Part shown: positions 7,970-16,825 of the stretch, in pieces | Layout: each line of letters begins with the position of its first letter | Position numbering within the stretch: the first letter of the stretch is position 1 | Assembly: GCA_023301745.1 (NCBI GenBank) | Contig: JALZVW010000041.1 | Coordinates: forward strand, 1-50,272 | Origin: Arenicella sp. | GTDB taxonomy: Bacteria > Pseudomonadota > Gammaproteobacteria > Arenicellales > Arenicellaceae | Length of the DNA: 50,272 nucleotides | Direction of reading: 5' to 3' | The notes under the pieces: generated by a model | The model's database searches: none | The model's input: only the letters and a program-made list of their open reading frames with translations | Told to the model about the DNA's origin: nothing | Translations under genes and position numbers: made by a program

Positions 7970-10777
7970 CTAGAATTCGTAGAGCCCTTTGAGGTACCAA
8001 GAGCCACCTTCGTAGTTGGCGACAGTACGACGAGGGAATTGAAGACCCACACTTTGACGATTAGCAAACACACCGTCATTGTCAATTTCATCAATAAACT
8101 CATCAAAAATATTAGACGCACCTAACACTAACTTCAAATTATCACTGGCCTGCCAAGAAACCTCTGCATCAAAGTAAACCACCGAATCGATCTCGGCGCT
8201 TCGATTACCAGCGTCACCGTTAATCGTGCCACGTTCATCGAAATGATCACCATAAAAATTAGCTCTAACCAATAGACTCACGGCCTCATTTAAGAAGGTG
8301 TTGGTCGTCAATGTAAATCGATCTTCGGGATAATTATTTTCAATGTCTTCTATGGTTGCATCGCTGACCGGGTTCAAGCCTTGCACTTGTGTTTGGCCTG
8401 TTACGTCAATTTCATTGTGCGCATACGCAAAAGTAAGCGATGTACTGGTGTTGCCCCAGTCGATTGAACCATTCAACACAACATCAATGCCTTCGTGCTC
8501 TAGATCGAGCGCGTTAGTATAGAAAGATAAGGTGCTATCCAAGGTGCCAACAACAGGAATGTCGCCGGTACGATAAATTCGATCGTCAATTTCAACGTTG
8601 TAATAATCAACGGTTAGGTCCCACGCACTGCCTAAACTGGTGGCAAAACCAACGCTAATATTGGTTGATTCCTCTTCCACTAATTCACCACCACCGGCCG
8701 CAATAGCCGCCGCACTTGTGGCTGGCACTAGGCCTTCTAAAACGAGATCGCCGGTTCGGCCATCAAAGGTCGTAATAATAGATGAAATATTAGCTTGCCC
8801 AGGCGTTGGAGCATGAAAGCCGGTAGACACAGCGCCACGCAAAGTAAACGCATCGTTCACACTATAACGCGTCGCTACTTTACCATTGACGGTGGAGCCA
8901 AAATCAGAGAAATCTTCATAACGAACGGCATATTGCATTAGCCACTTATCACTGATGTCGTGTTCCAAGTCAGCATAAACAGCAATGTTGTCGCGATCAA
9001 ACTCACCGGCATCTTCAGCGCTCGGCGGCGTGAAACCGCTCGGCCCTGCGCCAACCGTTGAATTCGCATCGCCGAGCAATGCAGTCCAAGTCTCTTCACG
9101 CCATTCAGCGCCATAGGACAATGACAGGGAGTCACTTAACAGCGTTGAGAAATCAGCATTCAAGGTTATCTCTTCTTGTTCATAACCACCGACGTCAAAA
9201 TCTTGTACTGGCGTTCCATCTGCCAACAACGGCAAGCTAGGGTTTATCGTATTATTAAGGAAGTAATCTAACTCGTTTTTGCCATAGCCAACACTAAAAT
9301 CATAAGTCGTACCGCCAGCAAACTCGCCTCTAAGACCAGTTACAAAGCTCACATCGGTTTGATCACCATCAAGAAACGGCGTGAAACCAACATTACAAAG
9401 TTGTAGATCGGGGTTTTGGGCACACGTGCTTGTTACGGCTGAGTTTGAGAGATTGCGATAGAAAAACCGATAGCGACCTTCAGTGTCAGCGTAGTTACCA
9501 AAAGAATACAACTCAGAACCATTAGCGAGTTCGATTCCAGAATTCCATGCAAACCTTAACGCTTGCGTTTCTGGACGCCCCCATGTTTGAGTGAATGGTG
9601 CATCGCCAAAAGGTGAGTCTGCTCCAACTCCCTCAACGCCAGCATCGATCAGAGCCTGTGCGTCTGGGCGAATAACGCCACGAGACAAGGCATCGTTGTC
9701 GACAAACTCTACGCTTGCATTTAAAAAGCCAGTTTCCGAAATCTTAAAGCCGAGATTTGCCGCCACTTTCAGGCTGCTTTCACCTTCATAAAATTCGCCG
9801 TATGTGACTTCAGCGTGACCGCCTTCATTCGCATCTTTGTACTCAAAGTTCATGACACCGGCAATCGCATCAGAACCATATTGAGCCGCCGCGCCATCGC
9901 GCAGAACTTGTATATTTTTTAAGGCAATACTTGGGATCATACCGATATCAACACCGTGCGAGCCATTACCTGCAGCGGGGGCAAAGAACTGTACTAACGA
10001 AGAGCGATGACGGCGCTTGCCATTAACTAAAACGAGTGTTTGGTCAGGCGACATGCCACGCAGAGACGTTGGTCGAATAAACGCGCTACCATCACCGGTT
10101 GCCGGTGTTGCCGTATAAGATGGCACCAATGCTTTTAGGTTATCGGTGATATCGGCGCCATTGCCAAGCGCCGAAAAATCGTCGCCACTAATAACATCAA
10201 CGGGTACGGGGGAGTCACTTGCTGACCTAGCTCGTGCGCTACGGCTACCCAAAACAACAACTTCTTCTAAACCACTGGCTTCTTGCTCCTGAGCATAAAC
10301 TTCAGCGGCGCCAATGCTCGCACTGGCGATGGCCAAACTTATTACGCTCGGGGTCAGTCTTTTTGGTAATGATTTCACGTCTAATTCCTCTTCAATATTT
10401 TGTTGGTTCTGAGATTCTGTTGCCAGTTCTGCAGCTTCATTTTTATTACCAACACCTGCGCTCACCACAATGCCTGTACCTCGAAGCATTTGTTGCAGAC
10501 CATCACGGATCGAATAACGACCAAACAAAGGTTGTGTTTTTACCTTCTTAACCTCTTTGTACGGGAACAGCAATGTCAAATCGGCTTGTCGAGCAAATCG
10601 AGTAAGCGCCTTGTCAGCTGAGAGTCGAGGAACATTGAAATAGAACTCTTCGCCTTCGTCACGGGATTGGCCAATGCTGATCGCAGACCAACATAAACAG
10701 CTAGCCATTAACGCTAGTCGAAACAGCATCGAAAAGTTCACCATGGTCAATAATTTAAACAAAATCACGACTCTCAC
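7970..10777 (-). CDS. TonB-dependent receptor with N-terminal STN signalling domain
   Basis: A 935-residue outer-membrane receptor in the longest frame. In order: a signal peptide (hydrophobic LFRLALMASCLCWSAIS), an STN domain (about 45-108, the FecA-type domain that contacts FecR), an acidic linker, then a second complete signal-peptide-like segment (residues 134-162, ending VYA before Q163), a TonB box (LEEVVVLG, 170-177), a plug (about 190-310, with VLRDGAAAQYGSDAIAGV) and a 22-strand-type barrel ending in Phe. The second signal peptide begins at a GTG with its own ribosome binding site. The first start has no good SD; GTG 10777, TTG 10762 and ATG 10744 are candidates. It follows the sigma and FecR genes. 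Ligand unknown. Confidence 0.93.
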   Translation of the reverse strand: MRVVILFKLLTMVNFSMLFRLALMASCLCWSAISIGQSRDEGEEFYFNVPRLSADKALTRFARQADLTLLFPYKEVKKVKTQPLFGRYSIRDGLQQMLRGTGIVVSAGVGNKNEAAELATESQNQQNIEEELDVKSLPKRLTPSVISLAIASASIGAAEVYAQEQEASGLEEVVVLGSRSARARSASDSPVPVDVISGDDFSALGNGADITDNLKALVPSYTATPATGDGSAFIRPTSLRGMSPDQTLVLVNGKRRHRSSLVQFFAPAAGNGSHGVDIGMIPSIALKNIQVLRDGAAAQYGSDAIAGVMNFEYKDANEGGHAEVTYGEFYEGESSLKVAANLGFKISETGFLNASVEFVDNDALSRGVIRPDAQALIDAGVEGVGADSPFGDAPFTQTWGRPETQALRFAWNSGIELANGSELYSFGNYADTEGRYRFFYRNLSNSAVTSTCAQNPDLQLCNVGFTPFLDGDQTDVSFVTGLRGEFAGGTTYDFSVGYGKNELDYFLNNTINPSLPLLADGTPVQDFDVGGYEQEEITLNADFSTLLSDSLSLSYGAEWREETWTALLGDANSTVGAGPSGFTPPSAEDAGEFDRDNIAVYADLEHDISDKWLMQYAVRYEDFSDFGSTVNGKVATRYSVNDAFTLRGAVSTGFHAPTPGQANISSIITTFDGRTGDLVLEGLVPATSAAAIAAGGGELVEEESTNISVGFATSLGSAWDLTVDYYNVEIDDRIYRTGDIPVVGTLDSTLSFYTNALDLEHEGIDVVLNGSIDWGNTSTSLTFAYAHNEIDVTGQTQVQGLNPVSDATIEDIENNYPEDRFTLTTNTFLNEAVSLLVRANFYGDHFDERGTINGDAGNRSAEIDSVVYFDAEVSWQASDNLKLVLGASNIFDEFIDEIDNDGVFANRQSVGLQFPRRTVANYEGGSWYLKGLYEF
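10376..10391 (-). promoter_or_regulatory. Internal ribosome binding site and GTG start inside the receptor gene
   Basis: On the minus strand AGAGGA (10386-10391) is followed, after 7 bases, by GTG (10376-10378), which opens V/M-KSLPKR and a hydrophobic stretch. Starting here yields an 802-residue receptor with its own signal peptide and no STN domain. Confidence 0.6.
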
Positions 10778-10891
10778 TTATATTGAGAACCAAGGAGATA
10801 TTTTCCGCCATTGGAATACGATATTTATATTCATAAAAAATTAAATATACGAACGAACTAGGCTTTCTACATAAAATCGGCACCACTAGAT

Positions 10892-11944
10892 TCACATGGC
10901 CTTAGATAGGCGAACTTCATTTCCAACGACTTCGCTGGAGACACCAAAGTTACTTTCTAACACCATTAGTAGTTGATCTAGGTCGCCAGTCTTGAAAAAT
11001 CCGCCAACAGAGATAGAGGCAAGCTCTTGATCTAAAAGACTAAACTTCAACGGTGTGTAACGATTAACCTCGGCAATAACCTCGGTTAAACTCTCGCCTT
11101 GAAAGACCACCATACCTTCTCTCCAAGCAAGTAAAGACTCAGGGTCTTGCTCGGAGCTGACTTCAAATGCATCGTCTTTCGCTACCGCTTTTTGTCCAGG
11201 AACAAGGTAGATTGGCAATTGACGATTACCACTCGTTACTTGAACTTTACCTTCCGTGACGATAACTTCTGAAACTGACCGGCGGTCATCAATGACGTCA
11301 CCCGCGTCAATGCTAAACGCTGTTCCGATGGCCGTCACTTTATCGGCCCCGACACTGACCACAAAAGGCCTAGCCGAGTTTTTTGCTACGTCAAAATAGA
11401 CTTCGCCCTGCATCAGTTCTATATTGCGCTGCGTATCAGTAAACCTAACAAGCACCTCAGAATCGGTATTTAACTCCAACGAGCTGCCGTCAGGCAATGA
11501 CACAGTCGAAATTTCACCAACAGCGGTTTTATAACTACGTATGCTCAAACTAGACGACTTTACTGGTGAGTCTGAAACACCACCTCCACCCGTAATATCA
11601 CTCACCGGTTTCATTGCAGGCATACCGACATAAGCGGCCAAGCCTACACACACCATGATACTCGCGGCTATCGACATTGATTTAACAGCGCGAAAAGCCG
11701 ATTGTGGCTTTTCTGAATTAGCGTCGACATCAATTGGCATCAACTTGGCAATCGGTTTTAACACATCGAGTAGGTCCCACATAGACGCCGTTTTAACCAA
11801 CGACGCGCCGTGCAGCGACGATTCCGCTAGCCATGCTTCCAATAGAGCTTCTTCGTCAGCGCTTATTCCTCGATCAATTTTGGCAACCCAATTAGCGGCT
11901 TGATTTTCTATTTCTTCCAAATCTGGAAATTGTATCGTTTTCAT
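10892..11944 (-). CDS. FecR-family anti-sigma regulator
   Basis: 350 residues. An N-terminal cytoplasmic DUF4880-like segment (ANWVAKIDRG...EEALLEAWLAES) would bind the sigma factor; one membrane helix follows at about 91-110 (SIAASIMVCVGLAAYVG). The periplasmic FecR domain has SLPDGSSLELNTDS, GEVYFDVAK and RPFVVSVGADKVTAIGTAF. The C-terminal DUF4974/STN-like domain (FSLLDQELASISVGGFFKT) would receive the receptor's STN domain. The ATG overlaps the sigma-factor stop as ATGA, implying translational coupling. Confidence 0.93.
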   Translation of the reverse strand: MKTIQFPDLEEIENQAANWVAKIDRGISADEEALLEAWLAESSLHGASLVKTASMWDLLDVLKPIAKLMPIDVDANSEKPQSAFRAVKSMSIAASIMVCVGLAAYVGMPAMKPVSDITGGGGVSDSPVKSSSLSIRSYKTAVGEISTVSLPDGSSLELNTDSEVLVRFTDTQRNIELMQGEVYFDVAKNSARPFVVSVGADKVTAIGTAFSIDAGDVIDDRRSVSEVIVTEGKVQVTSGNRQLPIYLVPGQKAVAKDDAFEVSSEQDPESLLAWREGMVVFQGESLTEVIAEVNRYTPLKFSLLDQELASISVGGFFKTGDLDQLLMVLESNFGVSSEVVGNEVRLSKAM

Positions 11945-12534
11945 TGTTCTATTTTCTTCGCTTCTCGAATGCTCTGAACGTCAGCAACCTGCTGCTCGGC
12001 TTGACCAGTTGCTTGCTGCATGTCGTGCGCGCGCGTAATTCGCAGCAGCCCCTTTGCAACGTGCTTTTCTACGGTACTCTCGCTAATACCTAGACGAGTC
12101 GCGATTTCGCGTTGCGATAAGCCGTAGACCTTTTTTAAAACAAACACTTTGCCGCACTGCTCTGGCAACGCACTAACCGATTGGCAGAGAAACTCGAAAT
12201 CCTTGCGGCTAACCACATCGCGCTCTGTCTGGCTGGAGAAATCAGCGGCATGATAAAGTGATGAGCTTTCATTCGATCGTTGGTCAATTTCCGGGTCACA
12301 GTCCATGCGTTTGGCAACAGAAATATGCCGATTAGCCAAACGAATCGCGACTTTGACCATAAACGCTTTAGGGTAGCGAATTTCGCTTAAAAGAGAAGAT
12401 TGATACGTTTTGATATAGGTTTCTTGAAGTATGTCTTCGATATCTTGCTCATTAGCCTGCGGCCGAATCTTATTGAGTAACGACGAGATAATTTTTCGGT
12501 ACTTCAAAAATTCATTTGTTATTTTTTCATTCAT
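11941..12534 (-). CDS. ECF-type RNA polymerase sigma factor (FecI-like)
   Basis: 197 residues from the ATG at 12534; the frame stays open upstream, but that part lies in the TauE gene. Region 2 contains DIEDILQETYIKTYQ (31-45). Region 4 (122-165) has SALPEQCGKVFVLKKVYGLS and the helix-turn-helix LSQREIATRLGISESTVEKH, which recognises the -35 element. The ATG overlaps the tauE stop as TGATG, and its own stop overlaps the fecR ATG. Expected to be held by FecR and released when the receptor binds its ligand. Confidence 0.92.
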   Translation of the reverse strand: MNEKITNEFLKYRKIISSLLNKIRPQANEQDIEDILQETYIKTYQSSLLSEIRYPKAFMVKVAIRLANRHISVAKRMDCDPEIDQRSNESSSLYHAADFSSQTERDVVSRKDFEFLCQSVSALPEQCGKVFVLKKVYGLSQREIATRLGISESTVEKHVAKGLLRITRAHDMQQATGQAEQQVADVQSIREAKKIEQ

Positions 12535-13289
12535 CAAATAGCCCATGCAATTAATATTATGAAACACACTGCGATCACCAAGTAACGCAATAATTCTGGG
12601 TTGATACTCATTAATGAACGAGCACCATACCGAGCACCAACCGCCTGGCCAAGCATCATAAGAAGCCCGATTTTCCAAACAATCTTACCAAATGCAGCAA
12701 ATACCAATAACGCGGCCACGTTGGTAGCAAAGTTAAACGCCTTGGCGGCCATCGTTGAATGCACGATTGCTTGGCCCTGGAGTGACACACCAGACCAAAC
12801 AAAAAATGAGCCCGTACCTGGCCCGAACATTCCGTCATACAAACCAATTCCAGGCACCGCGCTAAACGCATAAGTCGTCGCGCTGATCTTAGGCTCGGTT
12901 TGTTCGATTGACTGCCGCGGTGCGAAAATAAAATACAAGGCAATGACAATTATCACGCCAGGAATAATCACACTTAGAATTGTAGCATCAAAATATTGCA
13001 CAATAACGGCACCAAAGCACGACCCGAAAAATGCCGTGATCATGGCCAGTCGAACGCGGCTAAACTCTAGCTTCCCGCTATAGAGCATCATGAAAGTGGC
13101 CGTACCCGACCCCGCCACCGCCTGTAACTTGTTAGTGCCTAACGCAAAAATAGGCGGTAAGCCGGCAAGCATCAATGCAGGGATGGTAATTAAGCCTCCC
13201 CCGCCTACCAATGTATCGATGTAGCCAGCCACAAACGCAGCTAAAACAAGCAACACCATAATCATTAACGAAGGTTCTATGACGTCCAT
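12534..13289 (-). CDS. TauE/SafE (TSUP) family membrane permease
   Basis: A 251-residue, highly hydrophobic protein with about seven to eight membrane helices in two similar halves. Family motifs are visible: GYIDTLVGGGGLITIPAL near the start, LGTNKLQAVAGSGTA, and in the second half GLYDGMFGPGTGSFF. Members export or import sulfite, sulfoacetate or related organosulfur anions; the substrate here is unknown. First gene of a coupled set with the sigma factor and fecR, which is not its usual company. Confidence 0.9.
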   Translation of the reverse strand: MDVIEPSLMIMVLLVLAAFVAGYIDTLVGGGGLITIPALMLAGLPPIFALGTNKLQAVAGSGTATFMMLYSGKLEFSRVRLAMITAFFGSCFGAVIVQYFDATILSVIIPGVIIVIALYFIFAPRQSIEQTEPKISATTYAFSAVPGIGLYDGMFGPGTGSFFVWSGVSLQGQAIVHSTMAAKAFNFATNVAALLVFAAFGKIVWKIGLLMMLGQAVGARYGARSLMSINPELLRYLVIAVCFIILIAWAI

Positions 13290-13544
13290 TTAGGGTTTCC
13301 AGAATCGGTGTCTAATTGCAGTTGATATTTACACAGCAAGTGCGAATAATCGGCGTTAGTCAAAAACAGTAAAGAATTATGAATAAAGTAAGTCATTGTT
13401 GAATGAATTTATCGAGACTCATGGTCTATATTAATTGAGTCAACGGCAGTTTGAACTTTTTTTGGAAAAAATAACACCTAAATCATTCAACTAAGAACAG
13501 ATTTAGGCCGCTCACTGTTCGCCTGCAAACCCGTTATAAATAGT

Positions 13545-15251
13545 ATGAAAAAATACGCATTAATTCTTATCATTCTAATATTGCTCGGAGTTGGGTTAAG
13601 CGTCCAATTCTTCACGCAAGACGAGAAGCTTGATCAAACAGTGTTTCTTGAAACAACTGAGTCAATACGTAATCTCCAAGCCTTGGATAAGAGTCTATTG
13701 CTATTACTTAATCAATCTCGTTTTGATTCAGAATTTGATCACCTGCAAATTTACGAACTTGACTATCAAATAAGCGAAGAGTTCGACAACCTTCGCTACG
13801 AGGCGCTGTTTGAGGAAATCGAAAATAGTCCAGACCTAAGCGCGTCGATTGAAACCTTTAAGACACAATTTGAGTCTCGTGAAGAACTGCTCGATGCCTA
13901 TGAAGAAGGCAATGTAGCGGTTGCCGAGAACCTAGTATCGATTGCAGGCTTAAGTGCAAACCTTCGAGTGAATGAGCAAATTTCATCACAGACGGAACTC
14001 GCCAATTCATTCACATTGAACGAAACACAACTATTCAGCTTAGCACTGGGTCGAAAAATAGATATAAACCTACAGGTTATTGAATCAGCTATCGAGTTAC
14101 CTGAAACGATAGAAGCGCAACTTAGTGATTACCATGAATCTATAAACACCATCGCTACACGCTACCCTCAGACGGTGCAGGCATACAATAACCTCAATGA
14201 ATTAGGAACTGGCGAGTTATTAGACAATATTGAAGAGCAGTACGTTAGCTATCATAATCAGGCGATCGGAGGCTCAGCGAATCTGACCTATGGCTTGATA
14301 GCTTACGGTATTACCTTGCTCGCGGCGCTAATATTTTTTGGCTTACAACTGCGTCGAAACTTCTTATCGTTGGAGCAACAGGTTGCCGATAGAACAGAAG
14401 AAATTAAGACGGCATACGATGACTTACAAGAATCTCAGGAACAACTTATACAATCTGAGAAAATGGCGTCCCTTGGACAAATGGTAGCTGGCGTTGCGCA
14501 CGAAATAAATACCCCACTTGGTTATGTAACCAGTAATATCGAGACCCTTAGACTCAACCTTGATGACATCAATTTGGTGATGCAAGAAATAGGCAGGCTA
14601 ATGCTGTCAGTGCAAAGGCCGAACCGAGATAATCGAGAAATTACGGCTCATTTGATGCAGACATTGAAGAGTTTCAAAGACTTAGAAGCATCAGAGTTGA
14701 TCGACGAAAGCACGCAACTCTTAGGTGACGGCGCTTATGGCTTATCGGAAATATCAAAATTGGTTGTCAGCCTGAAAGACTTTGCTAGGCTAGACCGTCA
14801 AAATGCTGAAGAGATTGACGTACATAACTGCATCGAGAGTTCAGTGACCATCGCCAGTAACCATATTCGCGAAAACAATGTTAATGTGATAAAAGTTTTT
14901 TCAGCGCTACCGCGCATTGCTTGTTTCCCATCAAAGCTAAATCAATTATTCTTGAATATAATAACCAATGCCTGCCAGGCGATGAGCGCTAAAGGTGGGG
15001 ATCTCACCATAACGACTCACGAATATAACGGCCGTATCCGTATCGACTTAAAAGATCAAGGGGTCGGCATGGACGAAGAGACTAAGCAAAAAATGTTCGA
15101 CCCGTTTTTTACAACGAAAGATATTGGTGTTGGAACAGGTCTAGGTATGTCTATAGCCTATAAAATTATCGAAGCGCATAATGGGAGTATCGAAGTTGAC
15201 TCCAGTGTTGGCGAAGGCACAACATTGTCGATAATTCTGCCAATAAATTAG
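13545..15251 (+). CDS. Sensor histidine kinase with long helical periplasmic sensor
   Basis: 568 residues. A membrane helix at 5-23, a helical periplasmic region of about 220 residues without an obvious PAS fold (perhaps DAHL-like), a second helix at 247-268, a coiled coil (270-305), then the kinase core: H-box MASLGQMVAGVAHEINTPL with phospho-accepting H319, N-box (NIITNACQ, 471-477), G1 DQGVGMD (504-510), F-box FDPFFTTK, G2 GTGLGMSIA (530-538). The HEINTPL H-box is typical of the DctB/HWE-like HisKA group. It is followed after 37 bases by its likely partner. The ligand is not deducible. Confidence 0.92.
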   Translation: MKKYALILIILILLGVGLSVQFFTQDEKLDQTVFLETTESIRNLQALDKSLLLLLNQSRFDSEFDHLQIYELDYQISEEFDNLRYEALFEEIENSPDLSASIETFKTQFESREELLDAYEEGNVAVAENLVSIAGLSANLRVNEQISSQTELANSFTLNETQLFSLALGRKIDINLQVIESAIELPETIEAQLSDYHESINTIATRYPQTVQAYNNLNELGTGELLDNIEEQYVSYHNQAIGGSANLTYGLIAYGITLLAALIFFGLQLRRNFLSLEQQVADRTEEIKTAYDDLQESQEQLIQSEKMASLGQMVAGVAHEINTPLGYVTSNIETLRLNLDDINLVMQEIGRLMLSVQRPNRDNREITAHLMQTLKSFKDLEASELIDESTQLLGDGAYGLSEISKLVVSLKDFARLDRQNAEEIDVHNCIESSVTIASNHIRENNVNVIKVFSALPRIACFPSKLNQLFLNIITNACQAMSAKGGDLTITTHEYNGRIRIDLKDQGVGMDEETKQKMFDPFFTTKDIGVGTGLGMSIAYKIIEAHNGSIEVDSSVGEGTTLSIILPIN

Positions 15252-15288
15252 CATGCAAGACAAACAACTGGGTAATGGGTAATAGGTA

Positions 15289-16257
15289 ATGACTGAATCA
15301 CAGCAAAAATATAGCGTTTTATTCGTCGATGACGAGCCGCGCGTAACCAGCGCGCTTAAGGCGATATTTCGCCGAGAGTACAACGTGCTTATTGCCAATA
15401 GTGGTGCTGATGCCTTAGCGATTTTAAAAAAATCGAAAGTAGATGTTCTGGTTAGCGATCAACGCATGCCGCACATGCTTGGCAATGAATTGCTCGCTAA
15501 AGTAAGCAAACTTTACCCACAAACAATGAGAATTTTGTTAACTGGCTTTATGGACAAAAAGGCCATTGTTGATTCCATTAACCAAGGTGAAGTCTACCGG
15601 TTCATCAATAAGCCTTGGCGCAACGATGAAATGCGCGAAGTCGTTGCCGAGGCGGCTCTCGCCTCAGAAATACCTGTGGTCTCAATGCCTCATAAGCTAG
15701 ATGCATCCGAGACAACCTTAGCGCCAGAGATTGCTAAAGCGCTTAATGCCGCGGCTCCAGTCAATCCAATTGCCGACCAAGCGCTTTTAATGATGGAACA
15801 ACAACAAGATGTTCGTCACCAAATTCGAAAGTTTTGTAGTGAACAAGAAATTATGATCTACGGCACACAAAATATTGAACAAGCGGTTGCGGCCGCAACC
15901 TCGAGAGAAAGTATTGGTGTGGCTGTAATTGAACTATCAGAGGACACCAATAGTGCTCTACAAACAATCAATTTGCTAAAACGTGCTCGCCCCGAACTGA
16001 TCACAATAGCGTTAACTGAAGAGTATGATGCGCATACCGCTGTTGACTTAATCAACCGCGGCCAAGTATTTAAATATCTGGCTAAGCCTCTAGACATTAT
16101 TGGCTTTCAAAATACGATTGAGAACGCATTCGTACGCCATCGTTTTTTGAAAACACACAAAGGCGCAAGTAAACGCTTCAAAGTGGAAAGCCCTCGCGAG
16201 AAAATTGCCGCGGGCTTACAAAGTTTTTTTAATAAGTTCGTGAACGCCCCTAACTAA
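15289..16257 (+). CDS. Double-receiver response regulator without output domain
   Basis: 322 residues. The first receiver (about 8-120) is intact: D14/D15 metal site, phospho-acceptor D57 in VLVSDQRMP, T85 and K108 in FINKPW. The second (about 163-285) is degenerate: no N-terminal acidic pair, and Glu214 (VAVIEL) replaces the phospho-acceptor Asp, although T242 and K265 (LAKP) remain. No DNA-binding, GGDEF, HD-GYP or other output domain follows, only a short basic tail. It may act as a phosphate sink, adaptor or connector for the upstream kinase. Confidence 0.88.
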   Translation: MTESQQKYSVLFVDDEPRVTSALKAIFRREYNVLIANSGADALAILKKSKVDVLVSDQRMPHMLGNELLAKVSKLYPQTMRILLTGFMDKKAIVDSINQGEVYRFINKPWRNDEMREVVAEAALASEIPVVSMPHKLDASETTLAPEIAKALNAAAPVNPIADQALLMMEQQQDVRHQIRKFCSEQEIMIYGTQNIEQAVAAATSRESIGVAVIELSEDTNSALQTINLLKRARPELITIALTEEYDAHTAVDLINRGQVFKYLAKPLDIIGFQNTIENAFVRHRFLKTHKGASKRFKVESPREKIAAGLQSFFNKFVNAPN

Positions 16258-16280
16258 CCAAGCTTAGCAGCCAATATTTA

Positions 16281-16763
16281 ATGTCAAAAAGAACAACGAA
16301 AAGCCGCTCATTGAGAAATAGTTTCATCATTGGATTTATTTTATTATTGGCCAACTTAGCCGCAAATAGCGTATTTGCCGCTAAGCCAATTTACTCGGGT
16401 GGAAAAGAGCGTGCGGCCATTCGCGGTTACGACCCTGTGGCTTACTTCACCCAAAACAAACCGGTGAAAGGCAGCCAAGACTTCTCGTTTAAACACAATG
16501 GTGCAAACTGGTTGTTCTCGAGCCAAGAAAATTTAGACGCGTTTAAGGCCCAACCCAGTGACTATACTCCCCAATATGGTGGCTACTGCGCTTATGCAGT
16601 TTCGAACGGTTCGACTGCATCAATTAAACCCGAATATTTCACTATCTATAACGATAAACTGTATCTGAATTACAGCAAGTCGGTTTATAACAAGTGGCTA
16701 AAAAAGAAAGATACTTACATTGACGACGCTAACGTCGAATGGCCAAAAATACTGGAGAATTAA
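16281..16763 (+). CDS. Exported YHS-domain protein
   Basis: 160 residues. A signal peptide or anchor (FIIGFILLLANLAANSVFA, cleavage likely after FAA) is followed by the YHS-type domain of small periplasmic proteins: GYDPVAYFTQNKPVKGS, WLFSSQENLDAFKAQPSDY, QYGGYCAYAVSNG and KLYLNYSKSVYNKW. One Cys (GGYCAY) is conserved in this family, which is thought to bind metal; function is not established. It starts 23 bases after the double-receiver gene and may belong to the same operon. Confidence 0.88.
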   Translation: MSKRTTKSRSLRNSFIIGFILLLANLAANSVFAAKPIYSGGKERAAIRGYDPVAYFTQNKPVKGSQDFSFKHNGANWLFSSQENLDAFKAQPSDYTPQYGGYCAYAVSNGSTASIKPEYFTIYNDKLYLNYSKSVYNKWLKKKDTYIDDANVEWPKILEN

Positions 16764-16825
16764 TCGTTATTAATATCTAACTTTAGACGGTCGCCTCTTT
16801 ACAACGCGGTCTGATATCCAAACAG

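Noticed and set aside
12535-12678. N-terminal extension of the ECF sigma factor
   Set aside because: These codons overlap tauE, do not resemble sigma region 2, and the ATG at 12534 is coupled to the tauE stop.
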